Notes: generated from the letters alone by a model not told the origin. 64,000 bases of DNA from Jeotgalibaca porci (GCF_011299095.1 NZ_CP049889.1:1468501-1532500), one strand, 5' to 3'; numbered from the stretch's first letter, positions 34,211-43,934 are shown. Numbers and translations are program-made.

Positions 34211-34234
34211 CTATAGTTATTAAGTCCCTTACTT

Positions 34235-34948
34235 TTACTGTTTAATAATATCGGTAATAGTATACGCACGCGTGTCGTAACGACTGCGTGAGGTTGAATA
34301 CTCAAATGGCGTACCATTTGTCAGATAAACAACTTGTTCGACTTCCAGAATCGGTGTACTCTCCGTGCAGTTCAGTTCAAGTAAATCCAATTCATTAGGC
34401 AGATCCGCATGAATCTTACGATAAGCACCGCCGATTTTGAGTCCCAATGTCTGTTGGATATATTCGTAAATAGAAGCGTAGATGGTTTCTTCCGTTAATT
34501 GCTGAACTAAACCAGCTACAAAGTAAGTCTCTTCCAAAATATACGGTTTGTTATCAATAATTCGTAGACGTTTAATATGGTAAACAGGGTCATTTTCCTC
34601 AATCATCAACAAAGATTGTAGTTCTTTAGATGGGAAAACAATATCAAAGAGAATAATTTTACTCTCTACTTTTTTGTTTGGGAATTGTTTTGAAAGACCA
34701 GTATAGTCGTCAATTTTTGAGTCGCTGGTATTCCATAGAGCACTTTTAAGGACGAAGGTTCCGACGCCTCTTTTACGGAAAACGAGACCTTCCATTGCAA
34801 TGATATCGATGGCTTTCTTTAGGGTCATGCGGCTAACATTAAATTCTTTTGATAATGCGATTTGATCCGGTAACATTTCACCTTCAGCATATTCGCTTTC
34901 GGCAATGCGGCGTCTGAGTTCATTTGCTATTTCTTCATATTTATTCAA
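34235..34948 (-). CDS. GntR family regulator (UTRA domain)
   Basis: 237-residue HutC-type GntR regulator. The N-terminal winged helix is SKEFNVSRMTLKKAIDIIA, followed by KRGVGTFV, then a UTRA effector domain (about residues 75-232) that usually binds a phosphorylated sugar. TTG 34948 follows GGGGGGA with 7-base spacing. It is separated from the upstream IIC gene by a terminator and has its own promoter region with two TGTC..TACA-like sites. It most likely represses the beta-glucoside PTS genes on both sides. Confidence 0.9.
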   Translation of the reverse strand: MNKYEEIANELRRRIAESEYAEGEMLPDQIALSKEFNVSRMTLKKAIDIIAMEGLVFRKRGVGTFVLKSALWNTSDSKIDDYTGLSKQFPNKKVESKIILFDIVFPSKELQSLLMIEENDPVYHIKRLRIIDNKPYILEETYFVAGLVQQLTEETIYASIYEYIQQTLGLKIGGAYRKIHADLPNELDLLELNCTESTPILEVEQVVYLTNGTPFEYSTSRSRYDTRAYTITDIIKQ

Positions 34949-34995
34949 GTATATCCCCCCAAGAGACAGAGTATGTTTGCTCTATTATACAATAA

Positions 34996-35024
34996 TGTCT
35001 ATACTTAGTAAAACAATGTCTACA
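34996..35024 (-). promoter_or_regulatory. Putative GntR autoregulatory sites
   Basis: TGTCTATACT (34996-35005) and TGTCTACA (35017-35024) resemble the TGTCTATACA operator of the two PTS operons. Confidence 0.55.
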
Positions 35025-35064
35025 AAAAAAGGACAACTGATATAATAGTCAGTTGTCCTTTTTT
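35024..35064. terminator. Terminator after PTS IIC
   Basis: AAAAAAGGACAACTGA pairs with TCAGTTGTCCTTTTTT, nearly perfect. It separates IIC from the GntR gene. Confidence 0.9.
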
Positions 35065-35075
35065 GAAATGAGTAA

Positions 35076-36350
35076 TTATTCTGCTTCGAAAGCCAAGTTT
35101 ACTTTGTCTTGTGCTTTCAAGAATGGGAACCAGATTGCTGCTACAATAGCAACGTCGATTAATTGAAGAACCCCACCCATGATTGAGTTTGTTGCCATCA
35201 TACCACTGAAGAACAAAGGCATTGTCCAAGGAACAATAACACCTGTTGTTGCAGGGAAGATACCTGAATACATCATGAAGTAGTTGAATGTTGTAACAAC
35301 AAGCGGTGTTAATACCCAAGGAATAACAACTGCTGCATTCAATACGATTGGAAGACCAAAGATAACAGGCTCGTTAACGTTGAAAAGACCAGGTCCAATA
35401 GCTAGACGACCGATTTCTTTCATTTGTTTACTCTTCATTACGAATGCCATCAAGATAACAACCATCAAAGTCATACCAGTACCACCAAGGCTTACTGTAA
35501 AAGTATCCATGAATGATTTAGTAATAATATGTGGCAAATCTTGACCTGATTCAAATGCAGTCAAGTTTTCCAATGCAAGTGCTTGCCAGATTGGCTCCAT
35601 AACGGAGTTGATGATAACTTGACCGTGTAAACCAAAGAACCAAAGCATTTGAGTTAATAGAAGAGCTAGCAATGTTGCAGGCAAGCTACTTCCTAAACCA
35701 GTAAGTGGTTGTTGGATAAACTTGTAGATAACGTCATGCAAGTTTGTAGAGAAAGCGCCACTTACGAAAGCATTAACCAATGTAAATACTGACAATGTCG
35801 CAATAGCAGGGATTAATGATGTAAATGAACGAGATACAGCATCAGGAACACCTTCAGGCATTTTGATTACGATACCTTTTTTCTTAACGCGTGTGTAGAT
35901 TTCAGCAGCTAGGAAAGCAGCAAGCATACCGATGAACATACCTTTTGCACCAAGACGGTCTGATGTAAGAACGCCACCGACTTCTACGCCATCAGCAGTA
36001 GTAAGGTTGAAAGGAGTTAAGATTAAGAAGGAAGCAAGTGAGACAACCCCACCGAATACGCCGTCTTCATCATAGGATTTTGTTAAATAATAACCGATAC
36101 CAAATGCAATAAATAGTGTCATGATGGACATTGTTGCGTTTTGACCGTTTCCGAACAAACCGTTTAATGTACCTTTAAGATCGTCGCTGAAAAATGGCAA
36201 GTTGTTTAATACGACAACGATGGAACCAAACATCGTCAATGGGAAAGCAAGCATAAATGCATCACGTAATACTGTTAAGTAACGGTTAGAGCCTAATTTT
36301 GCTGCTAACGGAGTTAATTTCTCCGCTAGTTTATCAATGAAATTATTCAT
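35076..36350 (-). CDS. PTS lactose/cellobiose-type IIC component
   Basis: 424-residue sugar-translocating membrane subunit with about ten helices. Typical IIC segments are FMLAFPLTMFGSIVVVLNNLPF at the N-terminus, WFFGLHGQVIINSVMEPIW, and GPGLFNVNEPVIFGLPIVLN, which holds the substrate-site Asn-Glu-Pro. It is 28 bases after the phospho-beta-glucosidase gene in the same operon. The matching IIA and IIB are about 4 kb away in the opposite orientation. Confidence 0.95.
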   Translation of the reverse strand: MNNFIDKLAEKLTPLAAKLGSNRYLTVLRDAFMLAFPLTMFGSIVVVLNNLPFFSDDLKGTLNGLFGNGQNATMSIMTLFIAFGIGYYLTKSYDEDGVFGGVVSLASFLILTPFNLTTADGVEVGGVLTSDRLGAKGMFIGMLAAFLAAEIYTRVKKKGIVIKMPEGVPDAVSRSFTSLIPAIATLSVFTLVNAFVSGAFSTNLHDVIYKFIQQPLTGLGSSLPATLLALLLTQMLWFFGLHGQVIINSVMEPIWQALALENLTAFESGQDLPHIITKSFMDTFTVSLGGTGMTLMVVILMAFVMKSKQMKEIGRLAIGPGLFNVNEPVIFGLPIVLNAAVVIPWVLTPLVVTTFNYFMMYSGIFPATTGVIVPWTMPLFFSGMMATNSIMGGVLQLIDVAIVAAIWFPFLKAQDKVNLAFEAE

Positions 36351-36378
36351 TTTTTTATTTCCTTTCTCATTTTAGAAA

Positions 36379-37767
36379 TTAGAAGCCGTTATTATCTGCG
36401 ACTTCTTTAAACCAATGGCCGCTCTTTTTGATGGTACGTTTTTTGTTGTTGTCTAAATCGACGGAAACAAAACCGTATCTGTTTTTGTATGCGTTTGTCC
36501 AAGACCAGTTATCCATGCATGTCCACATATGGTATCCCTTAACATTGCAACCTTCTTCAATTGCTTTGTGTACATATGACAAGTGATCTTTCAGGAATTC
36601 AATGCGGTAATCATCTTCAATCATGCCATCAGCATTAATGAAACGACCTTCGCCTTCTACACCCATTCCGTTTTCGGAAATGAAACATGGAATATTTCCA
36701 TAGTTATCGCGTACGTTTATCAAGCAATCATAAATCCCTTTTTCGTAGATTTCCCAACCACGATATGGATTCATTTTACGTTCTGGCCAAATGTAGTTAT
36801 CGAAGTAATCATCTGGCATAGGTTTGTCAGACAGTCTTTCAGTACTTTCCTTTTTCTTGATACGGCGTGGTTGGTAGTAGTTAATACCTAATAAGTCCAC
36901 AGTGTTGTTTTTAATAATCTCTAATTCTTCAGCCGTATATTCAGGTAAGTAATCCAGTTCTTTCAATAATTCGACCAAATCTTCAGGGAACTCACCGCGT
37001 AGGGCAGGGTCCAAGAATGAACGGTTGAAAAATGCATCAGCAAGTTTTGCAGCTTTCACATCTTCCGGATCATTCTCATCACGTGGGTAACTTGGTGTTA
37101 GATTCAACACGATACCAATTTGTCCGCCGAGATTCATTTCGTGATACGCTTGAATAGCTTTCGCACTTGCTAGGCTTTCATGATAAGCAACTTGCACTGC
37201 TTTTTTCATGTCCACAATACTTGGGTAGTGGAATTTGTATAAATAACCACCTTCAACCGGTACGATTGGTTCATTGTTCGTGAACCATTTGTTAACACGG
37301 TCACCAAATAATTCAAAACACTTACGTGCGTAGGCAACGTATGCTTCTACAACTTCTTTGCTTTCCCATCCTCCTTTCTCTTGTAGTGCTAAGGGCATAT
37401 CAAAGTGGTAAAGATTAAGGAATGGTTCAATATCGTTCGCAATCAATTCATCAATGTAAGCATTGTAGAATGCAACTGCCTCGGGGTTTACTTCACCTGA
37501 ACCATCAGGAATCAAACGGCTCCATTGAATGGATGTCCGTAGTGAGTTATGACCAGTTTGTTTCATTAAAGCAATATCTTCTTTGTAACGGTTGTAGACA
37601 TCTGAAGTTTCACCAGGTCCAACTTGATCGAAGAATAGCTCCGGGCTTTCTTCATACCAGTGATCCCAAATACTCTTTCCTTTACCGTCACCGTCAACTG
37701 TTCCTTCTGTTTGCGGTCCGCTTATTGCAGAACCCCACCAGAAGTCAGCTGGAAATTTGTAATTCAT
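36379..37767 (-). CDS. 6-phospho-beta-glucosidase (GH1)
   Basis: 462-residue glycoside hydrolase family 1 enzyme that cleaves the phosphorylated disaccharide imported by the PTS (cellobiose-6-P or an aryl-glucoside-P). The acid/base Glu is in WFTNNEP (about residue 165) and the nucleophile in CFISENGMG. FPADFWWGSAISGPQTEG is the usual N-terminus and GYHMWTCMDNWSW the conserved C-terminal block. AAAGGAG precedes the ATG. The promoter carries both a cre and a GntR-type site. Confidence 0.95.
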   Translation of the reverse strand: MNYKFPADFWWGSAISGPQTEGTVDGDGKGKSIWDHWYEESPELFFDQVGPGETSDVYNRYKEDIALMKQTGHNSLRTSIQWSRLIPDGSGEVNPEAVAFYNAYIDELIANDIEPFLNLYHFDMPLALQEKGGWESKEVVEAYVAYARKCFELFGDRVNKWFTNNEPIVPVEGGYLYKFHYPSIVDMKKAVQVAYHESLASAKAIQAYHEMNLGGQIGIVLNLTPSYPRDENDPEDVKAAKLADAFFNRSFLDPALRGEFPEDLVELLKELDYLPEYTAEELEIIKNNTVDLLGINYYQPRRIKKKESTERLSDKPMPDDYFDNYIWPERKMNPYRGWEIYEKGIYDCLINVRDNYGNIPCFISENGMGVEGEGRFINADGMIEDDYRIEFLKDHLSYVHKAIEEGCNVKGYHMWTCMDNWSWTNAYKNRYGFVSVDLDNNKKRTIKKSGHWFKEVADNNGF

Positions 37768-37786
37768 CTAAGCAACTCCTTTACTT

Positions 37787-37849
37787 TGTCTATACATACT
37801 TTCATAATGAATTATACATTTGCGCAAAGATTATTGCAAGCGATTTCTT
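37787..37849 (-). promoter_or_regulatory. Promoter, cre box and GntR-type operator of the beta-glucoside operon
   Basis: On the minus strand TTGCAA (37834-37839), 17 bases, TATAAT (37811-37816). A box read on the plus strand at 37834-37849 fits the cre consensus WTGNAANCGNWNNCWW at every fixed position and covers the -35. TGTCTATACA lies at 37787-37796, downstream of the -10, a good repressor position. Confidence 0.8.
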
Positions 37850-37864
37850 TAAAAATATTTAAAT

Positions 37865-37904
37865 AAAAAAGGAAGGGCTGGACGAATTGTCCTGGCCCTT
37901 CCTA
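37865..37904 (-). terminator. Terminator of the pspA operon
   Basis: On the minus strand AGGAAGGGCCAGGAC pairs with GTCCAGCCCTTCCT, followed by T6. Confidence 0.9.
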
Positions 37905-37917
37905 AATGGGGAATTGC

Positions 37918-38598
37918 TTACATACCTAAATCTTTTTTCAATCTTTCTAATTCGTCTTCAACAGCTGCAGAAGTTTGAGAAGCGTATTTTTCTTCCAAAG
38001 CTTTTGCGCTGTCAACTGGTTCAGAGTTCAACTCAGACATTGCGTTTGCTTCATCCAACATACGATTTGCTTTGTCCTCCATACGTTTGAATGAACCCAT
38101 TGCACTTTCAGAACGTGTCACGTTTTCAGAAACATCGTTCAGTTTTTCTTGTGCTTTGGCAACAGACATCTTACCTTTAATCATTGAACGACGTTGACGA
38201 AGTGTTTCAATATCTTTCGCTAACTTGTCATGCATCTGACGCATCTTCACTGCATTTTCGTGTGCAGAAGCATAGCTCGTTGCGAGACCAGCTCCAACAC
38301 TTTCGATTTCTTGTTTCTTAGAGAGGAAAATACGGGCATCATCTTCGTTGCCAGCTTCTAAAGCTTTCTTAGCAAGTTCGTTGTATTTATTAACTTCGGC
38401 CTCGTTTTGGTCTACTTCGCGTTTGGCACGTGTTTCTTCTGCCATTACACCAGCAGTATTTTGTTTAACCTCTGCTAAATCTTCCATCATATCACGGAGA
38501 TATTGATCAATCATTTTTTCCGGGTCTTCCATGCGATCGATCACAGCATTTACATTTGCACTGATAATATCTGAAAAGCGTCCTAAAATTGACATAAT
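37918..38598 (-). CDS. pspA: PspA/IM30/LiaH family membrane-stress protein
   Basis: 226-residue coiled-coil protein starting SILGRFSDIISANVNAVIDRMEDP, the N-terminal amphipathic helix of PspA. The rest is almost all helix with conserved LRDMMEDLAEVKQ. PspA-family proteins form rings or rods that stabilise damaged membranes. ATG 38598 follows AGGAGG. It lies 28 bases after the TPM-domain gene, the same neighbourhood as B. subtilis ydjF (pspA) with ydjH, so the two probably act together. Confidence 0.93.
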   Translation of the reverse strand: MMSILGRFSDIISANVNAVIDRMEDPEKMIDQYLRDMMEDLAEVKQNTAGVMAEETRAKREVDQNEAEVNKYNELAKKALEAGNEDDARIFLSKKQEIESVGAGLATSYASAHENAVKMRQMHDKLAKDIETLRQRRSMIKGKMSVAKAQEKLNDVSENVTRSESAMGSFKRMEDKANRMLDEANAMSELNSEPVDSAKALEEKYASQTSAAVEDELERLKKDLGM

Positions 38599-38626
38599 TC
38601 GTTTCCTCCTAAAATATTTCATTTTA

Positions 38627-39712
38627 TTATTCTTTATCCTCGTATTTCTTTGCTAAGTCGTCGGCCGGGGAATCTGTACCAAATGTATCAATTGGTGTAT
38701 TCAGGATATCCGCAGTCCGTTTTGCTTCGATTGCTTCTTGTTCTTTGCGTTTCCGCCACCATAGGAATAAAATACCTGCCAAGCCGACAAGTCCTACTAT
38801 AATTAAGACTGGAATCCAAGGTGATGTGGTTACTTCCATCATCCGATCAGCTGCGTCTTTGAATGAACGACTGAAGAACTGTTCGTCGGTCAAACTTTTG
38901 TCGTAGTAGTTTCGATCAATGTAATCTAGTAAGATTGTTCCTGCTTCGGCATCAATGACTTGCTTGGCCTGTGTACCGGTCACATAATAGGTAATGTATT
39001 CATTTGGTACACCTTCATAGAAGACAAACAGGAGATGAGCTTCATCTGTAAATAAATCATCGTACAAATCATTTGCAAATGTCTCAACTTCTGCCATGCT
39101 GGCTCTTTCAGAACCGTTAATTTCCTCTGTAATATACAAATGAGGTTGCACACCGGTTTCGTTATAAAAATGTCTTAAACCATCTGTTAATTGCCCATCA
39201 TTTGTAATCCAGCCTGCTTCATCGGTGAAATAGGCTGTTTCTTTAACTGCACCTGAAGGGAGCGCTTCTCTTTCAATTGTTGAAGGAGCTACAGAATTAC
39301 TACCGCCTGAACTGCCATTACCGACATTAGCCAAGAAGATAAAGACTGCCATTAATACAATAAGAACGAGTGCCGCTGTTCCGCAACCTGGTGCACAGCC
39401 GCTGCCGCCACCACCGCCACCACCGCCTGGATAATTTGGCCCGCGATTTGAATAATGTCTTCGTCCTGTATTTACAAAGATTGGACCAGTTCGAATGGGT
39501 CTCCCCCATGAACTGCCGCCACCCCAGGAACTTCCACCACGATTGCTACCAGAGCCGCCACCGAATGAGCCACCGCCGCGACCACCTGAACTACTGCGAC
39601 CGCCACCCCCACGGCTACCACCGAACGAGCCACCGCCGCCACGGAAACCACCGCCACCGCCAAACGAGCCGCCGCCACCGCCGCGACCACCGCCTCCTCC
39701 TCCTCTACCCAT
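38627..39712 (-). CDS. TPM-domain membrane protein with long N-terminal Gly/Arg-rich region
   Basis: Layout (361 aa): about 110 residues of Gly/Ser/Arg-rich low-complexity sequence with RGG repeats and a GCAPGCG motif, a membrane helix (AALVLIVLMAVFIFLANV), an extracellular TPM (YgcG-like) domain of about 150 residues, a second helix (PWIPVLIIVGLVGLAGILFL) and a charged cytoplasmic tail. TPM proteins accompany PspA in several Firmicutes. ATG 39712 is preferred since AGAGGG lies 6 bases ahead; ATG 39733 lacks a site. The Gly-rich part is placed before the first helix, so probably cytoplasmic. Confidence 0.8.
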   Translation of the reverse strand: MGRGGGGGGRGGGGGSFGGGGGFRGGGGSFGGSRGGGGRSSSGGRGGGSFGGGSGSNRGGSSWGGGSSWGRPIRTGPIFVNTGRRHYSNRGPNYPGGGGGGGGSGCAPGCGTAALVLIVLMAVFIFLANVGNGSSGGSNSVAPSTIEREALPSGAVKETAYFTDEAGWITNDGQLTDGLRHFYNETGVQPHLYITEEINGSERASMAEVETFANDLYDDLFTDEAHLLFVFYEGVPNEYITYYVTGTQAKQVIDAEAGTILLDYIDRNYYDKSLTDEQFFSRSFKDAADRMMEVTTSPWIPVLIIVGLVGLAGILFLWWRKRKEQEAIEAKRTADILNTPIDTFGTDSPADDLAKKYEDKE

Positions 39713-39936
39713 GGGCATCCCTCTTTCTCTCATTTTTCATTCAAGATAACTTTCATATCTTCAATATATCACATGCGTTTCTCAGGTGCAATTTTGAACC
39801 CATTAAAACATAAAAGGGCTTACAAAGTGTTATTAAGCAAATATTAAATAATAATGAGGGCTTTTGGTGTACACTATTAGTAGATAGTTCGAAGATAAGC
39901 GTGATTGGCAGAGACTATTCTGGAAGGTGAGAGAGC

Positions 39937-42543
39937 ATGTTAGAGTTAAAAAATATTACAAAAGAATATCGAACGGGCGACCAAGTTGTCCAAGCGCTAA
40001 AAGGAATCAACTTAAAATTCCGCAGCAATGAATTTGTTTCGATTCTGGGTCAAAGTGGATCCGGTAAAACAACATTACTAAATATCATTGGCGGGTTGGA
40101 CCGTTATACAGAAGGCGACTTGCTGATTAACGATCGTTCAACCAAGGAGTATAAAGACCGTGACTGGGATACATACCGTAACCACTCTGTCGGTTTTATT
40201 TTCCAAAGTTACAACTTAATTCCGCATCAAAGTGTCTTGTCAAACGTCGAGTTAGCTTTGACATTGTCTGGTGTTTCCAAAGATGAGCGTCGTGAACGCG
40301 CGCGCGAAGTATTGGAAAAGGTTGGGTTGAAGGACCATGTTACGAAACGTCCGAGCCAACTATCAGGTGGACAAATGCAACGGGTGGCAATTGCCCGTGC
40401 TTTGATTAACGATCCAGAAATCCTTTTGGCGGATGAACCAACCGGAGCATTGGACTCAGAAACGAGTTTGCAAATCATGGCATTGTTGCAAGAAATTGCG
40501 GCAGACCGCTTAGTTATCATGGTAACGCATAACCCGCAGTTGGCAGAAGATTATTCTACGCGTATTATCAAAGTTTTGGATGGTGAAATCATCAGCGACT
40601 CCAATCCAGCGAGCGAAATCGAAATACGCGACAGTAAGATTTTGAAAAATGATAAGACATTCATGTCCTTCTTTACAGCTTTGAGTTTGAGTTTCAATAA
40701 CTTATTGACGAAAAAAGGGCGAACACTGTTAACGGCATTTGCAGGAAGCATCGGGATTATTGGTATTGCTTTAATTATGTCCCTTTCAAACGGTGTGCAA
40801 AATTATATTGCTCGTATTGAAGAAGATACCTTGTCTTCGTATCCTTTAACGATTGAAGAATCAACTTTAGATATGGGAATGATTATGGGTGCCTTGATGG
40901 GTGTCAACACGGAAGAGTTGGACGAAGTTGAAGAGGGCGAAGTCGCAGGGACACCGATTATGACCGATGTATTGGCTACATTGGCAAGTCGCAAAGATTC
41001 AAATAACTTAACTGCCTTCAAAGAATTTTTGGAAGAAGACGCAGCTGTTCAAGAGAACATCAATGCGATTCAGTACAGCTACAATATTCCGATTAACATT
41101 TTCAACGAGAATGGTGTCGATGGTGTTGTGCAGGTAAATCCTTCGAATGTTATGAATGCAATTGGCATGGGTCAAGCGATGGATGCTCAAACCTCTAATC
41201 CGTTGCAAAGTGCAATGGGTGGCGGCGGAATGATGGGGGCATCTGGTGTCGATTCTTGGAAAGAATTATTGAATAATCAAGAATTGTTGGAGAGCCAGTA
41301 TGATACAGTAAGCGGACGTTGGCCTGAATCTTTTAACGAAGTTATTTTAATCGTTGATGAGAATAACCGCGTCAGTGACTATATGCTTTATTCATTAGGT
41401 TTGTTGAGTCAGGAAGAATTAAGTGAAAGTTTCCAATCCATTTTGGAAGGCAAAGATTATGAACTATCGGACATTCCGACTTACTCCAATGAAGAGTTGT
41501 TAGGCATGACATTTAAATTAGTATTAAATACCGACCTTTATGAAAAAGAAAACAACTTGTGGGCGAACCGCAGTGATGATCAAGCGTTTGTGGATGAAGT
41601 AGTTGCAAACGGCGAAGACATGGAAATCGTAGGAATCATGCGTCCGAATCCGGAAGCTGTTACTACCGGCGAAACAGGTTCAATCGGCTACACAAGCTTA
41701 TTGAAAGAACATATCATGCAAGCCGTAAATGGTTCAGAGATTGTGGAAGAACAAATCAATAATCCCGAAATCAACGTTTTCACAGGTCTGGAATTCCCAG
41801 AAAATGCCAACGAAGAATTTGATTTCGCAGCATTGTCAGACGAAGAACGCGCATATATGGCGACTCTTTCCGAAGTGGAATTGGCAGAATTGTTGAATAC
41901 TTACCAAGACAATTTCAACGCCACATACGAAAGCAACTTGGCAACCTTAGCAGCTGTAGATGAAGAAAAACCATCTGCGATTAACCTGTACGCAAAAGAT
42001 TTCGAAACAAAAGATAATCTGGAAGCAATTATTTCCGATTACAACACACGTGAAACAGATGCAGGTCGCGACGAAAATGTCATTACTTACAGTGACTTAG
42101 TTGGAACAATCATGTCATCTGTTACATCTATCATTAATATTATCAGCTATGTTCTGATTGCGTTCGTTGGAGTATCTTTAGTGGTATCTTCCATCATGAT
42201 CGGAATTATCACATACATCTCTGTGTTAGAACGTACCAAAGAAATTGGAATCCTGCGAAGCGTAGGGGCATCCAAGCGTGATATTTCCCGCGTATTTAAT
42301 GCGGAAACATTTATCATTGGTTTGTTCTCTGGACTATTGGGAATTGGTATCACAGCGTTACTGAATATTCCAATCAGTGTCATTATTAAAAATATGACTG
42401 GTATTTCAGGCATCGCATCCTTACCAATTGAAGGTGCAGCCTTCCTAGTCCTTGTAAGCTTAGTGTTGACAGTCATCGCTGGACTAATCCCCGCTCGAAT
42501 GGCAGCCAAGAAAGATCCAGTAGAAGCATTACGCTCAGAATAA
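39937..42543 (+). CDS. MacB-like fused ABC ATPase-permease
   Basis: 868-residue fusion. The N-terminal ABC ATPase (1-230) has [34 protein letters not shown] and VTHN. A first membrane helix follows near residue 270 ([20 protein letters not shown]), then an acidic extracellular domain of about 430 residues, then three C-terminal helices with the FtsX motif ([21 protein letters not shown]). This is MacB architecture but with a larger, very acidic external domain. The substrate is unknown; peptide export or envelope work is typical. Confidence 0.9.
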   Translation: MLELKNITKEYRTGDQVVQALKGINLKFRSNEFVSILGQSGSGKTTLLNIIGGLDRYTEGDLLINDRSTKEYKDRDWDTYRNHSVGFIFQSYNLIPHQSVLSNVELALTLSGVSKDERRERAREVLEKVGLKDHVTKRPSQLSGGQMQRVAIARALINDPEILLADEPTGALDSETSLQIMALLQEIAADRLVIMVTHNPQLAEDYSTRIIKVLDGEIISDSNPASEIEIRDSKILKNDKTFMSFFTALSLSFNNLLTKKGRTLLTAFAGSIGIIGIALIMSLSNGVQNYIARIEEDTLSSYPLTIEESTLDMGMIMGALMGVNTEELDEVEEGEVAGTPIMTDVLATLASRKDSNNLTAFKEFLEEDAAVQENINAIQYSYNIPINIFNENGVDGVVQVNPSNVMNAIGMGQAMDAQTSNPLQSAMGGGGMMGASGVDSWKELLNNQELLESQYDTVSGRWPESFNEVILIVDENNRVSDYMLYSLGLLSQEELSESFQSILEGKDYELSDIPTYSNEELLGMTFKLVLNTDLYEKENNLWANRSDDQAFVDEVVANGEDMEIVGIMRPNPEAVTTGETGSIGYTSLLKEHIMQAVNGSEIVEEQINNPEINVFTGLEFPENANEEFDFAALSDEERAYMATLSEVELAELLNTYQDNFNATYESNLATLAAVDEEKPSAINLYAKDFETKDNLEAIISDYNTRETDAGRDENVITYSDLVGTIMSSVTSIINIISYVLIAFVGVSLVVSSIMIGIITYISVLERTKEIGILRSVGASKRDISRVFNAETFIIGLFSGLLGIGITALLNIPISVIIKNMTGISGIASLPIEGAAFLVLVSLVLTVIAGLIPARMAAKKDPVEALRSE

Positions 42544-42549
42544 AATACT

Positions 42550-42585
42550 AAAACCTGTCCCCAACAACCAGGGGACAGGTTTTTT
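42550..42585 (+). terminator. Rho-independent terminator
   Basis: AAACCTGTCCCC pairs with GGGGACAGGTTT, followed by a T-run. The 10-unit array starts 4 bases later. Confidence 0.93.
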
Positions 42586-42588
42586 AGT

Positions 42589-43088
42589 ATAAAACGCTGA
42601 CTCAGATGCTATTTTTGGTTTGAGCCGTCGTTTTTGTTATAAAACGCTGACTCAGATGGTATTTTTGGTTTGAGCCGTCGTTTTTGTTATAAAACGCTGA
42701 CTCAGATGCTATTTTTGGTTTGAGCCGTCGTTTTTGTTATAAAACGCTGACTCAGATGCTATTTTTGGTTTGAGTCGTCGTTTTTGTTATAAAACGCTGA
42801 CTCAGATGGTATTTTTGGTTTGAGTCGTCGTTTTTGTTATAAAACGCTGACTCAGATGCTATTTTTGGTTTGAGTCGTCGTTTTTGTTATAAAACGCTGA
42901 CTCAGATGGTATTTTTGGTTTGAGCCGTCGTTTTTGTTATAAAACGCTGACTCAGATGTTATTTCTGGTTTGAGCCGTCGTTTTTGTTATAAAACGCTGA
43001 CTCAGATGTTATTTCTGGTTTGAGCCGTCGTTTTTTGTATAAAACGCTGACTCAGAAGTTATTTTCGGTTTGAGTCAGCGTTTCTCAT
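42589..43088. repeat. Tandem palindrome array, 10 units, exact 50-bp period
   Basis: Units start at 42589 and every 50 bases to 43039. Left arm AAAACGCTGACTCA is invariant; right arm TGAGCCGTCGTTTT or TGAGTCGTCGTTTT pairs imperfectly in units 1-9, but unit 10 has TGAGTCAGCGTTT, a perfect complement. Variation between units is limited to a few positions in the loop and right arm. The NERD gene on the minus strand ends inside unit 10. Confidence 0.97.
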
Positions 43089-43934
43089 CCTGATAACACT
43101 TCGAATATGTGACTGCGAAATCAAACCGCCACACCACTCTGCCAAAACAGAACCACTCAACTTCCGATCCGAGAATAAAAATTCATAGTCTGTGATGGCC
43201 GCCTCGACAGCATCGGCGCGGTTAGTCTTGTGGCCGCATGACGGGCAGAGGCAAATCCGTTGCGAAAACTGCTCGACAAATCCAGCACATGCTTCACACT
43301 TTAATCCCTTCTTCAATGATCCAAAGCTATACTCCGGAATCATCTTTGTAAACGGCGGTGCGACGCGCACCGCAAGTTCCAGCTGACCGGCCAGATCAAC
43401 TAATGACTGCGACACATCATACTGGTACTGATTTAATTTCGTCACGTGTTCCTGAATTTGGGTCGGTAAAATGACATTCCGATTCTCCGGCGCGCCGAGC
43501 AACGTAAAGGTAGTACCGACATGAAACACCACCGCATCCACAGTTACGTGCGTATATCCCAGCTCCCGCAGCAATGCCTTGAAATTCTGCTTCGTTCGCG
43601 CTAACTGAATGAGGGGATTGGCGCGCTCGAATTCTTTTTGGCGATACGCTTCTTCCGAATACTGCCACACGCCGGAATAATTTTTAACTTCGTAAATAAC
43701 CGCAGTATTCCCAATCAGCAACAAAAAATCGATCTGTATCGGACCCGAAAACTTCGGTTCAAAATACAAATCACGCTGCAAAATATGGGGGCATTTTAAA
43801 TCCTCCATCACCGCAACAAATTCACACTCACCATTGTATCCACCTTGCATGTTTCGCAAATAACGGAACTGCTCATCGTTAAATGTTAAGCGTCCGTTTA
43901 AAGCTTCCATCACTCTTAACGTATTTGGCTTCAT
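43059..43934 (-). CDS. NERD-domain protein with C-terminal zinc finger
   Basis: 291-residue protein with a nuclease-related domain (about residues 25-130; IQIDFLLLIGNTAVIYEVKNYSG holds the D...ExK nuclease core) and a C-terminal Cys4 zinc-ribbon (CEAC ... CPSCGHK). It may act on DNA. AAAGGAG precedes the ATG. Its last codons and stop lie inside the last palindrome unit of the array, so the tail residues are encoded by repeat sequence. There is no known partner nearby. Confidence 0.88.
   Translation of the reverse strand: MKPNTLRVMEALNGRLTFNDEQFRYLRNMQGGYNGECEFVAVMEDLKCPHILQRDLYFEPKFSGPIQIDFLLLIGNTAVIYEVKNYSGVWQYSEEAYRQKEFERANPLIQLARTKQNFKALLRELGYTHVTVDAVVFHVGTTFTLLGAPENRNVILPTQIQEHVTKLNQYQYDVSQSLVDLAGQLELAVRVAPPFTKMIPEYSFGSLKKGLKCEACAGFVEQFSQRICLCPSCGHKTNRADAVEAAITDYEFLFSDRKLSGSVLAEWCGGLISQSHIRSVIRMRNADSNRK

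Noticed and set aside
34005-34223. 72-codon plus-strand frame
   Set aside because: No ribosome site; it runs through the GntR terminator on the opposite strand.
39327-39813. Pro/His/Arg-rich and Ala/Val-rich frames opposite or out of frame with the Gly-rich TPM gene
   Set aside because: These are shadows of the low-complexity GGN codons, without ribosome sites.
42589-43088. CRISPR array
   Set aside because: The 50-bp repeats are continuous, with no unique spacers, each unit is itself a palindrome, and no cas genes are nearby.
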